Assembly: GCA_000482145.1 (NCBI GenBank) | Contig: AUXH01000140.1 | Span: 1 to 35,445 of the forward strand | Direction of reading: 5' to 3' | Source of the DNA: Strigomonas culicis | Lineage: Eukaryota; Euglenozoa; Kinetoplastea; Trypanosomatida; Trypanosomatidae | Length of the DNA: 35,445 nucleotides | Shown here: piece by piece, positions 1-7,909 of the stretch | Position numbering within the stretch: the first letter of the stretch is position 1 | Layout: each line of letters opens with the position of its first letter | Position numbers and translations under genes: made by a program | Notes under the pieces: generated by a model | Told to the model about the DNA's origin: nothing | Seen by the model: only the letters and a program-made list of their open reading frames with translations | The model's database searches: none

Positions 1-358
1 CGGGCGCCTTCTTGTTCGCGCCGCCGGCCACGCGCTTCTTGTCCGCGCCCGCAGCCTTCTTCTTGCCGCCGCTGCGCTTCGCCTTCTTCGGCTTCGCGGA
101 CTTGATGCGCACGATGCCGCGCTCGATCGCGAGGTGGTTGATCGCGTGGTCGGACTCGCCCTGCGCGCGCAGGTAGCCGGTAAGGCACAGCGTCGTCGTC
201 GTGCCGTCGATGGTGCCGTCCGGCTTCACGTTCGCAATGACGATCTGCACCGCGGAGTGGTCGAAGGACGAGATGAGGCGGTTCGTCGCGTGGCACTTGC
301 GGGGGATCATCAGATCCACGTTCGTGCCCTCCTCGTTGTACGTACCAATGGTGGCCAT
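1..358 (-). CDS. RPS21: 40S ribosomal protein S21e, 3' end cut by window edge
   Basis: Structural protein of the small (40S) cytosolic ribosomal subunit. The minus-strand frame opens with ATG at 356-358 (first residues MATIGTYNEEG) and stays open to the window edge. The first 80 or so residues match the S21e family closely: an N-terminal NEEG/VDLMIPRKCHATN segment followed by SSFDHSAVQIVIANV. After the family core comes a Lys/Ala/Gly-rich basic tail (PKKAKRSGGKKKAAGADKKR), the sort of C-terminal extension that kinetoplastid S21 proteins carry; its end lies outside the window. A clear spliced-leader acceptor lies 38 bases upstream of the ATG, supporting this start. It is the last gene of the window in transcription order. 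Family identity is secure; the total length is unknown because of the truncation. Confidence 0.93.
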   Translation of the reverse strand, partial: MATIGTYNEEGTNVDLMIPRKCHATNRLISSFDHSAVQIVIANVKPDGTIDGTTTTLCLTGYLRAQGESDHAINHLAIERGIVRIKSAKPKKAKRSGGKKKAAGADKKRVAGGANKKAP

Positions 359-871
359 ATTGAGTGTGCGGGTAGGCAGGAGATGGGGTGTTTTTCTATT
401 CAAAGGGAACGAGTGAAAGAGAGAAGGAAACGTGTATGCATAGATTCATGTGTTCTGTTTGAGTCATGGCACCGATAAGATATGTAAACAAAGAAAAAAA
501 AAGTGTCCCTTTCGGATTGGAACTGTTGTTTTTAATGTATTTGAAATGGCAAAAAAAAACAATAATAAAAAAATAAAACTTCAAAAGAGAGAGAAAAAAA
601 AATGCAATAAATCTAGCACACGGGAAGACATACTATAGTGTCATGAATGGAACACTGCAAAAAAAAAAAAAGCAAAAGAGAAGTGATGCAATACAAGAAG
701 GGAATATGTCAAAAAGAAGAGGGAAAAGAGAAAAGGATCGGTCTAACCGCTTCGAGTGCCCATCCTATATTTTTTGTTTCTTTTTCTTGTACTTCTTATT
801 TCATTTCATTTCTTTTCTTCTTTCGGTGAACATATACTTTTCATTGTTGTTTACTTGTGTATGTGTTGTTT
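359..871. other. Intergenic region between the MIT-domain gene and RPS21
   Basis: No gene is seen. On the minus strand it holds the 3' UTR of the MIT-domain gene and the 5' UTR of RPS21. It is AT-rich with A-runs (for example 659-671). A small GC-containing patch at 735-768 can fold: AGGAT at its left pairs with ATCCT at its right, enclosing CGGT/ACCG and a CTTCGAG mini-hairpin. Short open frames here are low-complexity Lys- or Phe-rich runs and are not believed. Confidence 0.6.
396..431 (-). promoter_or_regulatory. Spliced-leader acceptor for RPS21
   Basis: On the minus strand a pyrimidine-rich tract (complement of 401-431) ends in GAATAG, with the AG at 396-397. The resulting 5' UTR is about 37 bases and contains no ATG before the RPS21 start. 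Tract plus first AG is the standard trypanosomatid trans-splice signal; the site itself is inferred. Confidence 0.6.
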
Positions 872-1561
872 TCACTTCAAGCTTTCCAATTCCCTCATGA
901 GCTCCTCCATCGTCTTGGCGGGGAGTGGCGGCGGCGCATCCATGGCTGAGTCCTCCGGCAGATACGCGTCGATCGGCGGGGCGGCGCTGTTGCCGCCGTA
1001 CGCACTGTTGTCTTTCGCGTCCATCGAATAGCCACCACCGCCGCCGCTGTTGTTGTTGTTCATGGGGATGCCCATCACCGCCGCGCCGCCGCCCCCGCAG
1101 GAAGGTCCCGCACCGCCGCCCGTGCTGATAGTGGAATCCGTATCATATTGACCCATGTTTTTGCTGTTGTTGCTGTTCACGTTGTTGCCACTTAGCGCCA
1201 CGGAGTCGAAGAGCGGCGGCGGCAGTGTCGCGGACGTCGCGGCCGGGAGCGCGGCCAGCACACCGCCGCCGGCACTCGGCTTGTCCAGCAGACCCGTCTG
1301 CTCCGCGACGCTCAGCAGCAGCTGCACGCGCTCCTGGTAGATGGTCAGCTTGCTCTTGATCTGGAACAGAAAGAACTTGCGCTCGTCCGGGTTGTCCATC
1401 GTCGATGCGATGGTATTCACGGTCGACGCGATGAGCTCCATCGCGGTCAGGTAGTGGCGAGCAGCCGTCATCGGGTTCCCGTCCGGGTTCTCCTCCCGGC
1501 GCGCCAGCTCCACCAGCTGACCAGCGTACTGGATGCTCATCACATCAGACGAATTGGACAT
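872..1561 (-). CDS. MIT-domain protein
   Basis: A 229-residue protein whose N-terminal part (about residues 8-92) has the three-helix pattern of a microtubule-interacting-and-trafficking (MIT) domain: YAGQLVELARREE, then AARHYLTAMELIA, then KSKLTIYQERVQLLLS with the conserved K/Y/R/L spacing. MIT domains, as in VPS4, spastin and some ESCRT regulators, bind ESCRT-III tails or microtubule-linked partners, so a role in endosomal sorting, membrane scission or cytokinesis is likely. The rest (about 95-210) is Gly/Ser/Asn/Ala-rich low complexity, followed by a short charged helix MEELMRELESLK at the C terminus. There is no AAA ATPase domain, so it is not VPS4 itself; it is more likely a small adaptor. 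The helix 2-3 linker is a little longer than usual. The start is the first ATG after a strong acceptor at 1664. The stop is TGA at 872-874. Confidence 0.75.
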   Translation of the reverse strand: MSNSSDVMSIQYAGQLVELARREENPDGNPMTAARHYLTAMELIASTVNTIASTMDNPDERKFFLFQIKSKLTIYQERVQLLLSVAEQTGLLDKPSAGGGVLAALPAATSATLPPPLFDSVALSGNNVNSNNSKNMGQYDTDSTISTGGGAGPSCGGGGAAVMGIPMNNNNSGGGGGYSMDAKDNSAYGGNSAAPPIDAYLPEDSAMDAPPPLPAKTMEELMRELESLK

Positions 1562-2117
1562 GGTGACAAAAAGAAAGTGGTTAGAGGTATAGATGCTATT
1601 ATTATTGTTTTAATAAGGAGAGAGAGAGAGAGCTAACTAAAGAGGAATAATCGATAACTTTTTCTGGGGAGCAGGAAAGAGAGAGAGAAAGAGAAAGAGG
1701 GGAAAAAAGGTTTGCACTCAAAAACAAAAAAGATAACATGAGCACCCAATGTACTGGTTTTCATTTTTAAAAAGAGAGCCAAGGAGTAAGCATATACCGA
1801 TCTGTTGTTGCTGTTTTTTTTTCTTTTTCTCATATTTTAACATGCAAAAAAGAAGCGTGAATATGTACATGTATGTCTAGAGAAGGAATAGAGTTTGAAA
1901 ACATATAGATACAGAGAATGTCAACGACAACAGTGTGGGAAGCAACGTTTGAAGAGAAAACAACAAAAAAAGAGGTGCAACAAACTCCATCATCCTCTCG
2001 CCTACCTATGCGCTCCGTGTAACAAGATCTCTCTAATTGCGCGTTTCAACATGTGTTGTTGTCACTTCTTTTTTTTTCACTTTTATAGATATATGTATAT
2101 ATTCGCCACTGCTTCTC
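1562..2117. other. Intergenic region upstream of the MIT-domain gene
   Basis: Holds the 5' UTR and trans-splice signal of the MIT-domain gene and the 3' UTR of the gene at 2118-3449. It contains an AG-dinucleotide run at 1619-1632 and scattered A/T runs. No gene or structured RNA was recognised on either strand. Confidence 0.6.
1664..1712 (-). promoter_or_regulatory. Spliced-leader acceptor for the MIT-domain gene
   Basis: An almost pure C/T tract on the minus strand (complement of about 1666-1712) ends in CCCCAG, AG at 1664-1665. It is the cleanest acceptor in the window and gives a 5' UTR of about 100 bases. Confidence 0.7.
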
Positions 2118-3449
2118 TCATGAGCGCAGCTTATGCCTGTGGGGGTCCGCCTTCTCCACCTCTACGGCGCGCTCCTCGCGGCGCATCGTCGCGACGTCCT
2201 CGGCGCTCGTCGTCGCGTTGGTGGCGCCCGCGACGAGCCGGCCGTGCCCGTTGCGCAGCCGGCCCTGCTCGCGGCCGTCACGCGTCAGCACGCCAGCCAC
2301 GCGCTCGCCGCTGGTAGCGGTGTAGTCCGTGTTCGTGTCGCGCACATCCGCGGCGCCGCAGGCGGCGCAGCCCGGCAGCTCCGGCAACAGCTTCTGGTTG
2401 ATAAAGTCGCTGCGGTAGATGGTCTGCCCGTGCACATTGCCCTCGTGCTCCAGCCGGCGCGACACCGCCGCGCGCTCCTTCGCCTCTGGCGACATGTAGA
2501 CCGGGTTGGTCAGGTCGAACAGCTCGTTCGGCTGCGTCGCGTCGGCGCGCGGCGGCCGCGTGCGGCCCGCGAGCAGATCCAGCATCTTCGCCGGCTCGCG
2601 CTCGGTGCCGAGGAGGTGCGCGTGGCGGCTGCCCTCCGCGTCCTGCGGCAGCTGCCCCTTGCGCTGCGCGCTGCTCGTGTCGCCGTAGTCGTAGGAGGTG
2701 AGCGCAAAGTCGCGGCCGGGGCCGCCGGAGGGGTTCGTCACGCGCGGCCCCAGGCTGGTGCCGCGCGCGTCCACCGTCGGGGGAGAGACGCGGCCGACCC
2801 CGCGAAGGTACGCCGCCGTCGGCAGCAGCGCCTCGCGCGTGCCCACCTTCGGCGCGACCAGTGCCGAGTCGTCCTCCACTACGCCCTCTGGGGGGTACAG
2901 GAAGGTCGCCTTATAGAGCGCGGCATCCGCGCCGGCGTACACGGTGCCGTCCGCCTCCGCCCCCCGCGGCGCGCCGGGGGCGGTGTAATCCACCTTGTAC
3001 ACGGACTCCGGGTGCGTGCCGTCCAGGTGCGGCCGCGGCGCCGGCGTGTACCCGTCGCGGGTAAAGGTGTGGCTCATGAACATGTTGCCGTCGTTGCCCT
3101 GCTGCAGGCTCGCGACCGCGGCCTGCGCAAGCGCCTCCGCGTCTACGCCGGCGCGGCCGGGCGCACGATAGTCTTTCCGGTACACCGTGTGGTTGACCCC
3201 ACCGTCCTCGTCGTTCGCGTCGCCGGTGTGGCTGGGGTGGCCGGTGCCGAAGATGGGGCGGTTGCGGACGTGGCCGCTGATGCTCTCGCCGGCCTCCGGT
3301 GGTGGCAGTTCCGCCGTGCCGCCGCACGGGTCGCGGTTGTAGTCGTAGTCGTAGCGCGTCATGTAGGTGTCCAGCATATCCGCCGGGGGGTGCGGGGGCA
3401 GCTCCGTTACCTGCGCGCGCGCGTTGTACTCCTCCTCTTCCATCATCAT
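2118..3449 (-). CDS. Protein with repeated [VI]Y[RK]xD[YF] motifs, possibly axonemal
   Basis: 443 residues, not assigned to a named family. It is Pro/Gly/Asp-rich with no transmembrane segment and little predicted helix. A short motif recurs: VYRKDYRAPG at residues 89-98, VYKVDYTAPG at 150-159 and IYRSDF at 344-349, with looser relatives MTRYDYDY at 30-37 and FTRDGYTPA at 129-137. Widely spaced Tyr-based motifs in a disordered chain are typical of microtubule-stabilising SAXO proteins and many microtubule inner proteins of cilia, so an axonemal or microtubule-binding role is plausible, but that is inference from motif style. A CxxC pair (CAAC, 361-364) is present but isolated. Translation starts at the first of three consecutive ATGs (3441-3449), about 100 bases below a clear acceptor. 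Codon use matches the neighbours. Confidence 0.8.
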   Translation of the reverse strand: MMMEEEEYNARAQVTELPPHPPADMLDTYMTRYDYDYNRDPCGGTAELPPPEAGESISGHVRNRPIFGTGHPSHTGDANDEDGGVNHTVYRKDYRAPGRAGVDAEALAQAAVASLQQGNDGNMFMSHTFTRDGYTPAPRPHLDGTHPESVYKVDYTAPGAPRGAEADGTVYAGADAALYKATFLYPPEGVVEDDSALVAPKVGTREALLPTAAYLRGVGRVSPPTVDARGTSLGPRVTNPSGGPGRDFALTSYDYGDTSSAQRKGQLPQDAEGSRHAHLLGTEREPAKMLDLLAGRTRPPRADATQPNELFDLTNPVYMSPEAKERAAVSRRLEHEGNVHGQTIYRSDFINQKLLPELPGCAACGAADVRDTNTDYTATSGERVAGVLTRDGREQGRLRNGHGRLVAGATNATTSAEDVATMRREERAVEVEKADPHRHKLRS

Positions 3450-3839
3450 AATGGTATAGGTTTATATGTATGGAAGTATATATAGAGAGATTATAGGTGT
3501 ATATGTATATATATATATTATTCGGTGCTGCCTTATGATTTCTTTTTTCGCTGTGGAAAGAAGAAACGGGAAGAGAAAGAGAAAGGGGGAGGTGAAGATA
3601 AACAGGAACGCAACAGGATAATAATAAAAAAAGAGTGAATCATAAAAGATGTAGTTTATACTTGCCAATGTGTAATGGTATTCCTACAGAAACAAGCATA
3701 TATATGCATGTATTATAATTGTAGTATTCCTTTTTTAACGTTGTTAGACGACGATAAGCACAAGGGGGGGGGGTGAACGTGAGGAGAGAGGAGAAGGAAC
3801 AACAAAAAGCACAAAAAGTGGCTCAGGGGGTGATGACTT
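3450..3839. other. Intergenic region 3450-3839
   Basis: Contains the 5' UTR (with a TA-rich run near 3507-3519) and trans-splice signal of the gene ending at 2118, and the 3' UTR of the gene that stops at 3840. A G9 run lies near 3765. No gene seen. Confidence 0.6.
3551..3600 (-). promoter_or_regulatory. Spliced-leader acceptor for the gene at 2118-3449
   Basis: A long C/T tract on the minus strand (complement of 3553-3600) ends in TTTCCACAG, AG at 3551-3552, followed by about 100 bases of ATG-free leader to the MMM start. Confidence 0.7.
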
Positions 3840-6623
3840 CTAAATATGCAGATCCCTCATGAGCTGTATATACTGATCCACGTACAGCTCCTCAAATGGC
3901 TTCTTCTCCCCATTCGCATTGCTATCCGGATAAGCGTAACGATCTCTTATTAGTTTAGCGTACGTGTTGCGGCACGTCGCATAGGCACGCCGTGCGGCAA
4001 TAACGCGCACCATGGCGTCCGTCTTGTAGTAGCTCTGAATGTAGGCCAGGTCCACCACGGGGCCCTCCTCCTCCCCATCCTCGCGCTCGCTGTACAGCGG
4101 CCGCGCCTCCTCCTGTTGGTGGATGGAGAAGGCCTTCAGGAAGGTCAGGAAGGGCGTCGGCGTGTACGTCTCCTCCGTCGCCTCGCTGTACAGGATGCGG
4201 CGGTGGCCGTCGCGTGAGGGAAGATAGGAGCTCGCATTCTCCTCGTCCTCTTCTTCCATCTCCTCGCTGTACGTGTAGGGCGCCGGGTAGTGCGTGGGGC
4301 GCGGCACCGTGTCCGCCGCCGCGGCGGACGGCGAGAAGCTGTTGACCGCCGCGGCCGCCACGTCGCGCGCGATGGATGGCGAGCCGCTGCCCGCCGCCGC
4401 GCCGGCGGCATCGCTCGAGAAGGACACGGAGACGCGGCGGCGCGACGGCGGCGGCAGCGCCCCGTCCCCGGCCCGCCCCGCACCGCCGTCATCGCCGCCG
4501 CGGACGCGCGCGACGGCGGACACCACACTCGGCGTGCGGCTCAGCGACGCGGAGGACGCGAGCGGCGCGGGGGCGGCGGCCAGCGCGGGCCCCCCCTCCG
4601 CCGCGCCGTGGGCGGCCGCGCGCGCCAGCGACACGGCGAGGCTGGTGGGGGCCAGCGACAGATCCTTCGCCTCGTCCACGTGGGCGCCGCCGAGGTCCTC
4701 GCGATCGCCCACCTCGTGGGGGGGCGGCGGCAGCTCCGGCGCCGCCGCCGCGGTGGGGAGGACGTCTTCCACTTTCCGCTCCGCCTTCACCGTCTCCGCG
4801 TCCACCTCCACATCCTCTTCACTGCTGACCCACCCGTCCCGGTGCGGCGGCGGCGGCGCGCCGTGCGTCACGTCGTCGCGCGAGCTCTCCCCGCGGATGG
4901 CGGAGGAGCAGGACGGCGTCGAGCGGTGCGCGTCGCTGCCGCGCAGCGGATCGATCGGCAGCGCCTCCGGCGTCAGCGCGGAGACGTCCGTTCCCTTCAC
5001 CTTCCGAAAGTAGAAGGCCACGTCGTGCGCGTTGAAGATGCCGCCGCCCGTGCCAGCGTCGTCACTCACATTGGTGCTGTTGCTAGCGCTGTTCGCGTGC
5101 GCCCTCCCCTGCAGAATCACCGCCCTCTGCTCGCCCTCGAAGAGCACGACCAGGTACTTGTAGTTCATCAACGCGCCCACCACCGTCGCCAGACAGCCCC
5201 GCAGATCCGGACCTGTCGCCCCGTCCGTGTCGTAGTAGCAATGGGGTGGCGGGCCGTGACCGCTGGGGCCCGTCGCGGGGGTCAGGAACGCCAGTGGCCG
5301 CCGTGTCACCAGCACGTCCGCGTGGACGACGCCGAAGCGCTTCGCCATCCGCTCGAGGCCGACGTCGCACTCCAGCAGGCTGCCATAGGGACCCGCCACC
5401 GCCACGCGCTTCCCCTTGATGAAGTACGGAAGGCTGCCGTCGAGGCCCGCGGCCGCCGCCGCCGCCGGTGGCGCGCGCGTCGGGGCCTCGAGGCCGAAGC
5501 CACTGCGCAGCACCGCGGCGGTGGTGCAGCCGGTGAGGGGGAAGCAGCATTCCGACCCGTCCCCTTCCGGAAGCACCCATGGCAGGCCGCAGCTGATGCC
5601 GAGGAACGTCACCTGCTGCTGCAGGGCCGCTAGGTGATAGACGCGCGGCCGCGGCCCGTCCAGCATGGACACGCCGAAGATGGAGTCAAACACCGCGTCG
5701 TCCGTCTTGATGGGCGGGGAGAGGATGCAGTCACCGCCCGCAAGCCGCAGCACCGGCCGCTGAAGCAGCGCCCCCGTCCACGCGGGCGTCCCACCGGGTG
5801 CGGGCCCGCCGTCAGAGAGCCGCTCCACCGCCTCCACATGGTAGTACTCCAAGAAGAGGTACAAGTCCTCCGCGCGAAACTTCACAATGGGATCGATCGA
5901 CAGCTGCTGCTGCTGCTGGGACTCCCGTGCCCCATCCGTCGGCGACAGCGTCTCGAAAAAGGAAATGGCATAGCCATTGTTCTCCGCGTCGTAGCCGAGA
6001 AGAATAAGCTGCCGGAAGGGCGGTCGCAGCACGCGCCGCTGACTGCTCGCGCGGCTCAGGGGCTCCAGCAGCGGCTCCGAGAAGAGAGGGACAGCCTCGT
6101 CCGGCACCTCACTCGTATTCCTCTTTGTTGTACGGTCGTGAAAAGACAGCACCGTCCCGTGGACGGGGAGCTGCCGCAGGAGCGCCCGTCGCTGCTCCGC
6201 GGCGGCAGCCTCTTCTCCTTCCGGGTCATGGCTGTCCCTCGGCGCAGCCTCCTCCGCGCCTTCGCCCTCCGAGTCGCACCCAGAGGACGACCAGGCGGAG
6301 GAGGAGGAAGAGAAACAATACTCAATATTAACGGCACTATTAGTAGGATCATGATTATTACTATTATTAGTAGTAGTAGTAGTAGTGTTACTATTATGAG
6401 CGCGAATGGGTGTTCGCACTGCCATGTCTGTGTGGGTCGGTGGGCTGAGCGTCGGACTCGCCTCGAGGCCGGACGGATACGGTGTCAGGCAGAGACGCAA
6501 CGTGGTGGCGGTGGAGGGCGACGGTCCGTCAACAGCAAGCGTGCTGTTCTCTTTTCTTTTGAGCTCCACGCAACCATCTGCTATAGCGTATCCACTGAAA
6601 AGGTAATCCGTACAGAGCAACAT
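3840..6623 (-). CDS. Unrecognised trypanosomatid protein, 928 residues
   Basis: I do not recognise a family. The frame is open to 6779, but its first 52 codons lie in the polypyrimidine/acceptor region (Phe/Ser/Leu-rich), so I start at the ATG at 6621-6623 (first residues MLLCTDYLF), the first ATG after acceptors at 6688 and 6645. Another candidate is 6425 (MAVRTPI). After an Asn/Thr/Ser-rich N terminus comes a folded-looking core, roughly encoded by 5000-6040: RPPFRQLILLGYDAENNGY, then EDLYLFLEYYHVEAVERL, FDSIFGVSMLDG, CGLPWVLPEG, YFIKGKRVAVAGPYG and MNYKYLVVLFEGEQ. A long Ala/Pro/Ser/acidic linker follows, then a conserved-looking C-terminal segment (AYIQSYYKTDAMVRVIAARRAYATCR). No membrane segment or catalytic motif is visible. 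G/C third positions across the frame support it as a real gene; the function is unknown. Confidence 0.82.
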   Translation of the reverse strand: MLLCTDYLFSGYAIADGCVELKRKENSTLAVDGPSPSTATTLRLCLTPYPSGLEASPTLSPPTHTDMAVRTPIRAHNSNTTTTTTNNSNNHDPTNSAVNIEYCFSSSSSAWSSSGCDSEGEGAEEAAPRDSHDPEGEEAAAAEQRRALLRQLPVHGTVLSFHDRTTKRNTSEVPDEAVPLFSEPLLEPLSRASSQRRVLRPPFRQLILLGYDAENNGYAISFFETLSPTDGARESQQQQQLSIDPIVKFRAEDLYLFLEYYHVEAVERLSDGGPAPGGTPAWTGALLQRPVLRLAGGDCILSPPIKTDDAVFDSIFGVSMLDGPRPRVYHLAALQQQVTFLGISCGLPWVLPEGDGSECCFPLTGCTTAAVLRSGFGLEAPTRAPPAAAAAAGLDGSLPYFIKGKRVAVAGPYGSLLECDVGLERMAKRFGVVHADVLVTRRPLAFLTPATGPSGHGPPPHCYYDTDGATGPDLRGCLATVVGALMNYKYLVVLFEGEQRAVILQGRAHANSASNSTNVSDDAGTGGGIFNAHDVAFYFRKVKGTDVSALTPEALPIDPLRGSDAHRSTPSCSSAIRGESSRDDVTHGAPPPPHRDGWVSSEEDVEVDAETVKAERKVEDVLPTAAAAPELPPPPHEVGDREDLGGAHVDEAKDLSLAPTSLAVSLARAAAHGAAEGGPALAAAPAPLASSASLSRTPSVVSAVARVRGGDDGGAGRAGDGALPPPSRRRVSVSFSSDAAGAAAGSGSPSIARDVAAAAVNSFSPSAAAADTVPRPTHYPAPYTYSEEMEEEDEENASSYLPSRDGHRRILYSEATEETYTPTPFLTFLKAFSIHQQEEARPLYSEREDGEEEGPVVDLAYIQSYYKTDAMVRVIAARRAYATCRNTYAKLIRDRYAYPDSNANGEKKPFEELYVDQYIQLMRDLHI

Positions 6624-6687
6624 GGTGTGACACACGAGTGTTCGCTGATTCTCGAAAAAAAAAATGTTTAATTCCAACGAAAAAAAA

Positions 6688-6770
6688 CTGGAAAAGATGC
6701 GTAAAGAAGAAGAAAAAAACAAAGAAAAGGAAGGATGAGGGGGGAGAGAAAAAAAAAGAGAGTAGAATTC
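6688..6770 (-). promoter_or_regulatory. Spliced-leader acceptor for the gene at 3840-6623
   Basis: A very long C/T tract on the minus strand (complement of about 6690-6770) ends in CTTTTCCAG, AG at 6688-6689; a second possible AG lies at 6645-6646. Neither leader contains an ATG before 6623. The tract also explains the Phe/Ser-rich open frame that extends to 6779. Confidence 0.65.
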
Positions 6771-7268
6771 GGAGAGCATTAATCATGACACGCAACTGCG
6801 TATTCTACCTTTGTCAATGTATACAAAGAAATAATTAGAGCTAAAAATAGAAAAGAGAATTTTCGAGAACGTACAATACACTTTTCGCATTCCTTCGTTT
6901 CCTTCTCTCTTTACTTTTTTTTTGTCAGACAGTTTGCCTGTTTTTTTTTTTTCCTTTTCCTTCGTAGAAGAGAAAAAGGAAAAGAAAAACAAGCAAAGAG
7001 AAAGAAAAAAAAAAGAAAGAGAGAAAGAAAGCGAAAGGAAAAAAGAGAGAGAGAAAAGGTACAAAGAAAAAAAAAGAGAAGCGTGTATTATCTCAAGTGT
7101 TGACACCTTAGTAAAACCGTATATAGTATATATGTATACATGTATATATGTATATAGTGGCACGCACGCCTATAAATGAGTAAATCTGTATGGATGTAGT
7201 ACGCACATCACACCCAAAAAGCCCTCTACTACATCATGCGGAATAGGTTCTTCTCATTTTGATCTTTC

Positions 7269-7272
<4 letters not shown>

Positions 7273-7303
<31 letters not shown>
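7273..7303. repeat. TA dinucleotide microsatellite
   Basis: Fifteen uninterrupted TA units in the 3' UTR side of the C11 peptidase gene. Confidence 0.95.
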
Positions 7304-7307
<4 letters not shown>

Positions 7308-7909
7308 ATTATGATTATAATAATGACTTATAGCAATTTCGTTTTTTTCACTCATTTCACCATATTTGTGTACTTGTACGGATTGGATTATAAAAGGGGG
7401 GAAAAAAAATATAAAAGAAAAATAAACAGAAAAGGGAAAAGGGAAACGGAAAAAAAAATGCACACGCAATTCTATTGATTTGATAGTTTTTTGCTTGTTT
7501 GTTTGTTTTCTTTTCCTTTATCTATATCTATTGCCTATTGCTGTCTATTCTACTTTTTTCTTCACTTCGTATTCAGTGTTTTATATGTATACAACTGTTT
7601 TTTTTTTATTATTATCTTTTTTTTTCACTTTTTCCTTTTGTAGTGTATAATTTTATTCTTTTTTTTTTCTGAAAAGGAGAACCAAAAAAAAAAGTAATTA
7701 TTCAAAAATCAGAATCAGCAATTGGAAAAGAGAAAGAAATAAAAGGGAAATAATCTGTGAATTATATATATTAAAAAAAGAGTAAGGAAAGACTTTAGAA
7801 TATATAAAACCATATAGTCTCAGTATTTTTGTTTTCTTCCTCCTCTTCTTCTCTATTTTTTTCTTTACTTTTTTTTCTTAGTGTTAACCCTGTACTTGTA
7901 TGATTATGA

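Larger units (their letters stand above)
6624..7909. other. Long AT-rich intergenic region 6624-7909
   Basis: Nearly 1.3 kb without a gene. The part nearest 6624 is the 5' UTR and acceptor of the 3840-6623 gene. The rest is A/G-rich then T-rich low complexity (6900-7080, 7500-7900), with a TA15 microsatellite at 7273-7303 and TATATATG/CATGTATA palindromes near 7115-7160. The stretch 7160-7260 is more complex, but I see no tRNA or C/D-box signature in it. It includes the 3' UTR of the C11 peptidase gene. Confidence 0.6.

Noticed and set aside
6783..7163. 126-residue minus-strand frame (Phe/Ser/Leu-rich) and its plus-strand Lys/Glu-rich counterpart
   Set aside because: Both are translations of T/C- or A/G-rich low-complexity sequence.
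7272..7469. Short frame ending in a run of Ile-Tyr
   Set aside because: It is created by the TA microsatellite and has no coding composition.
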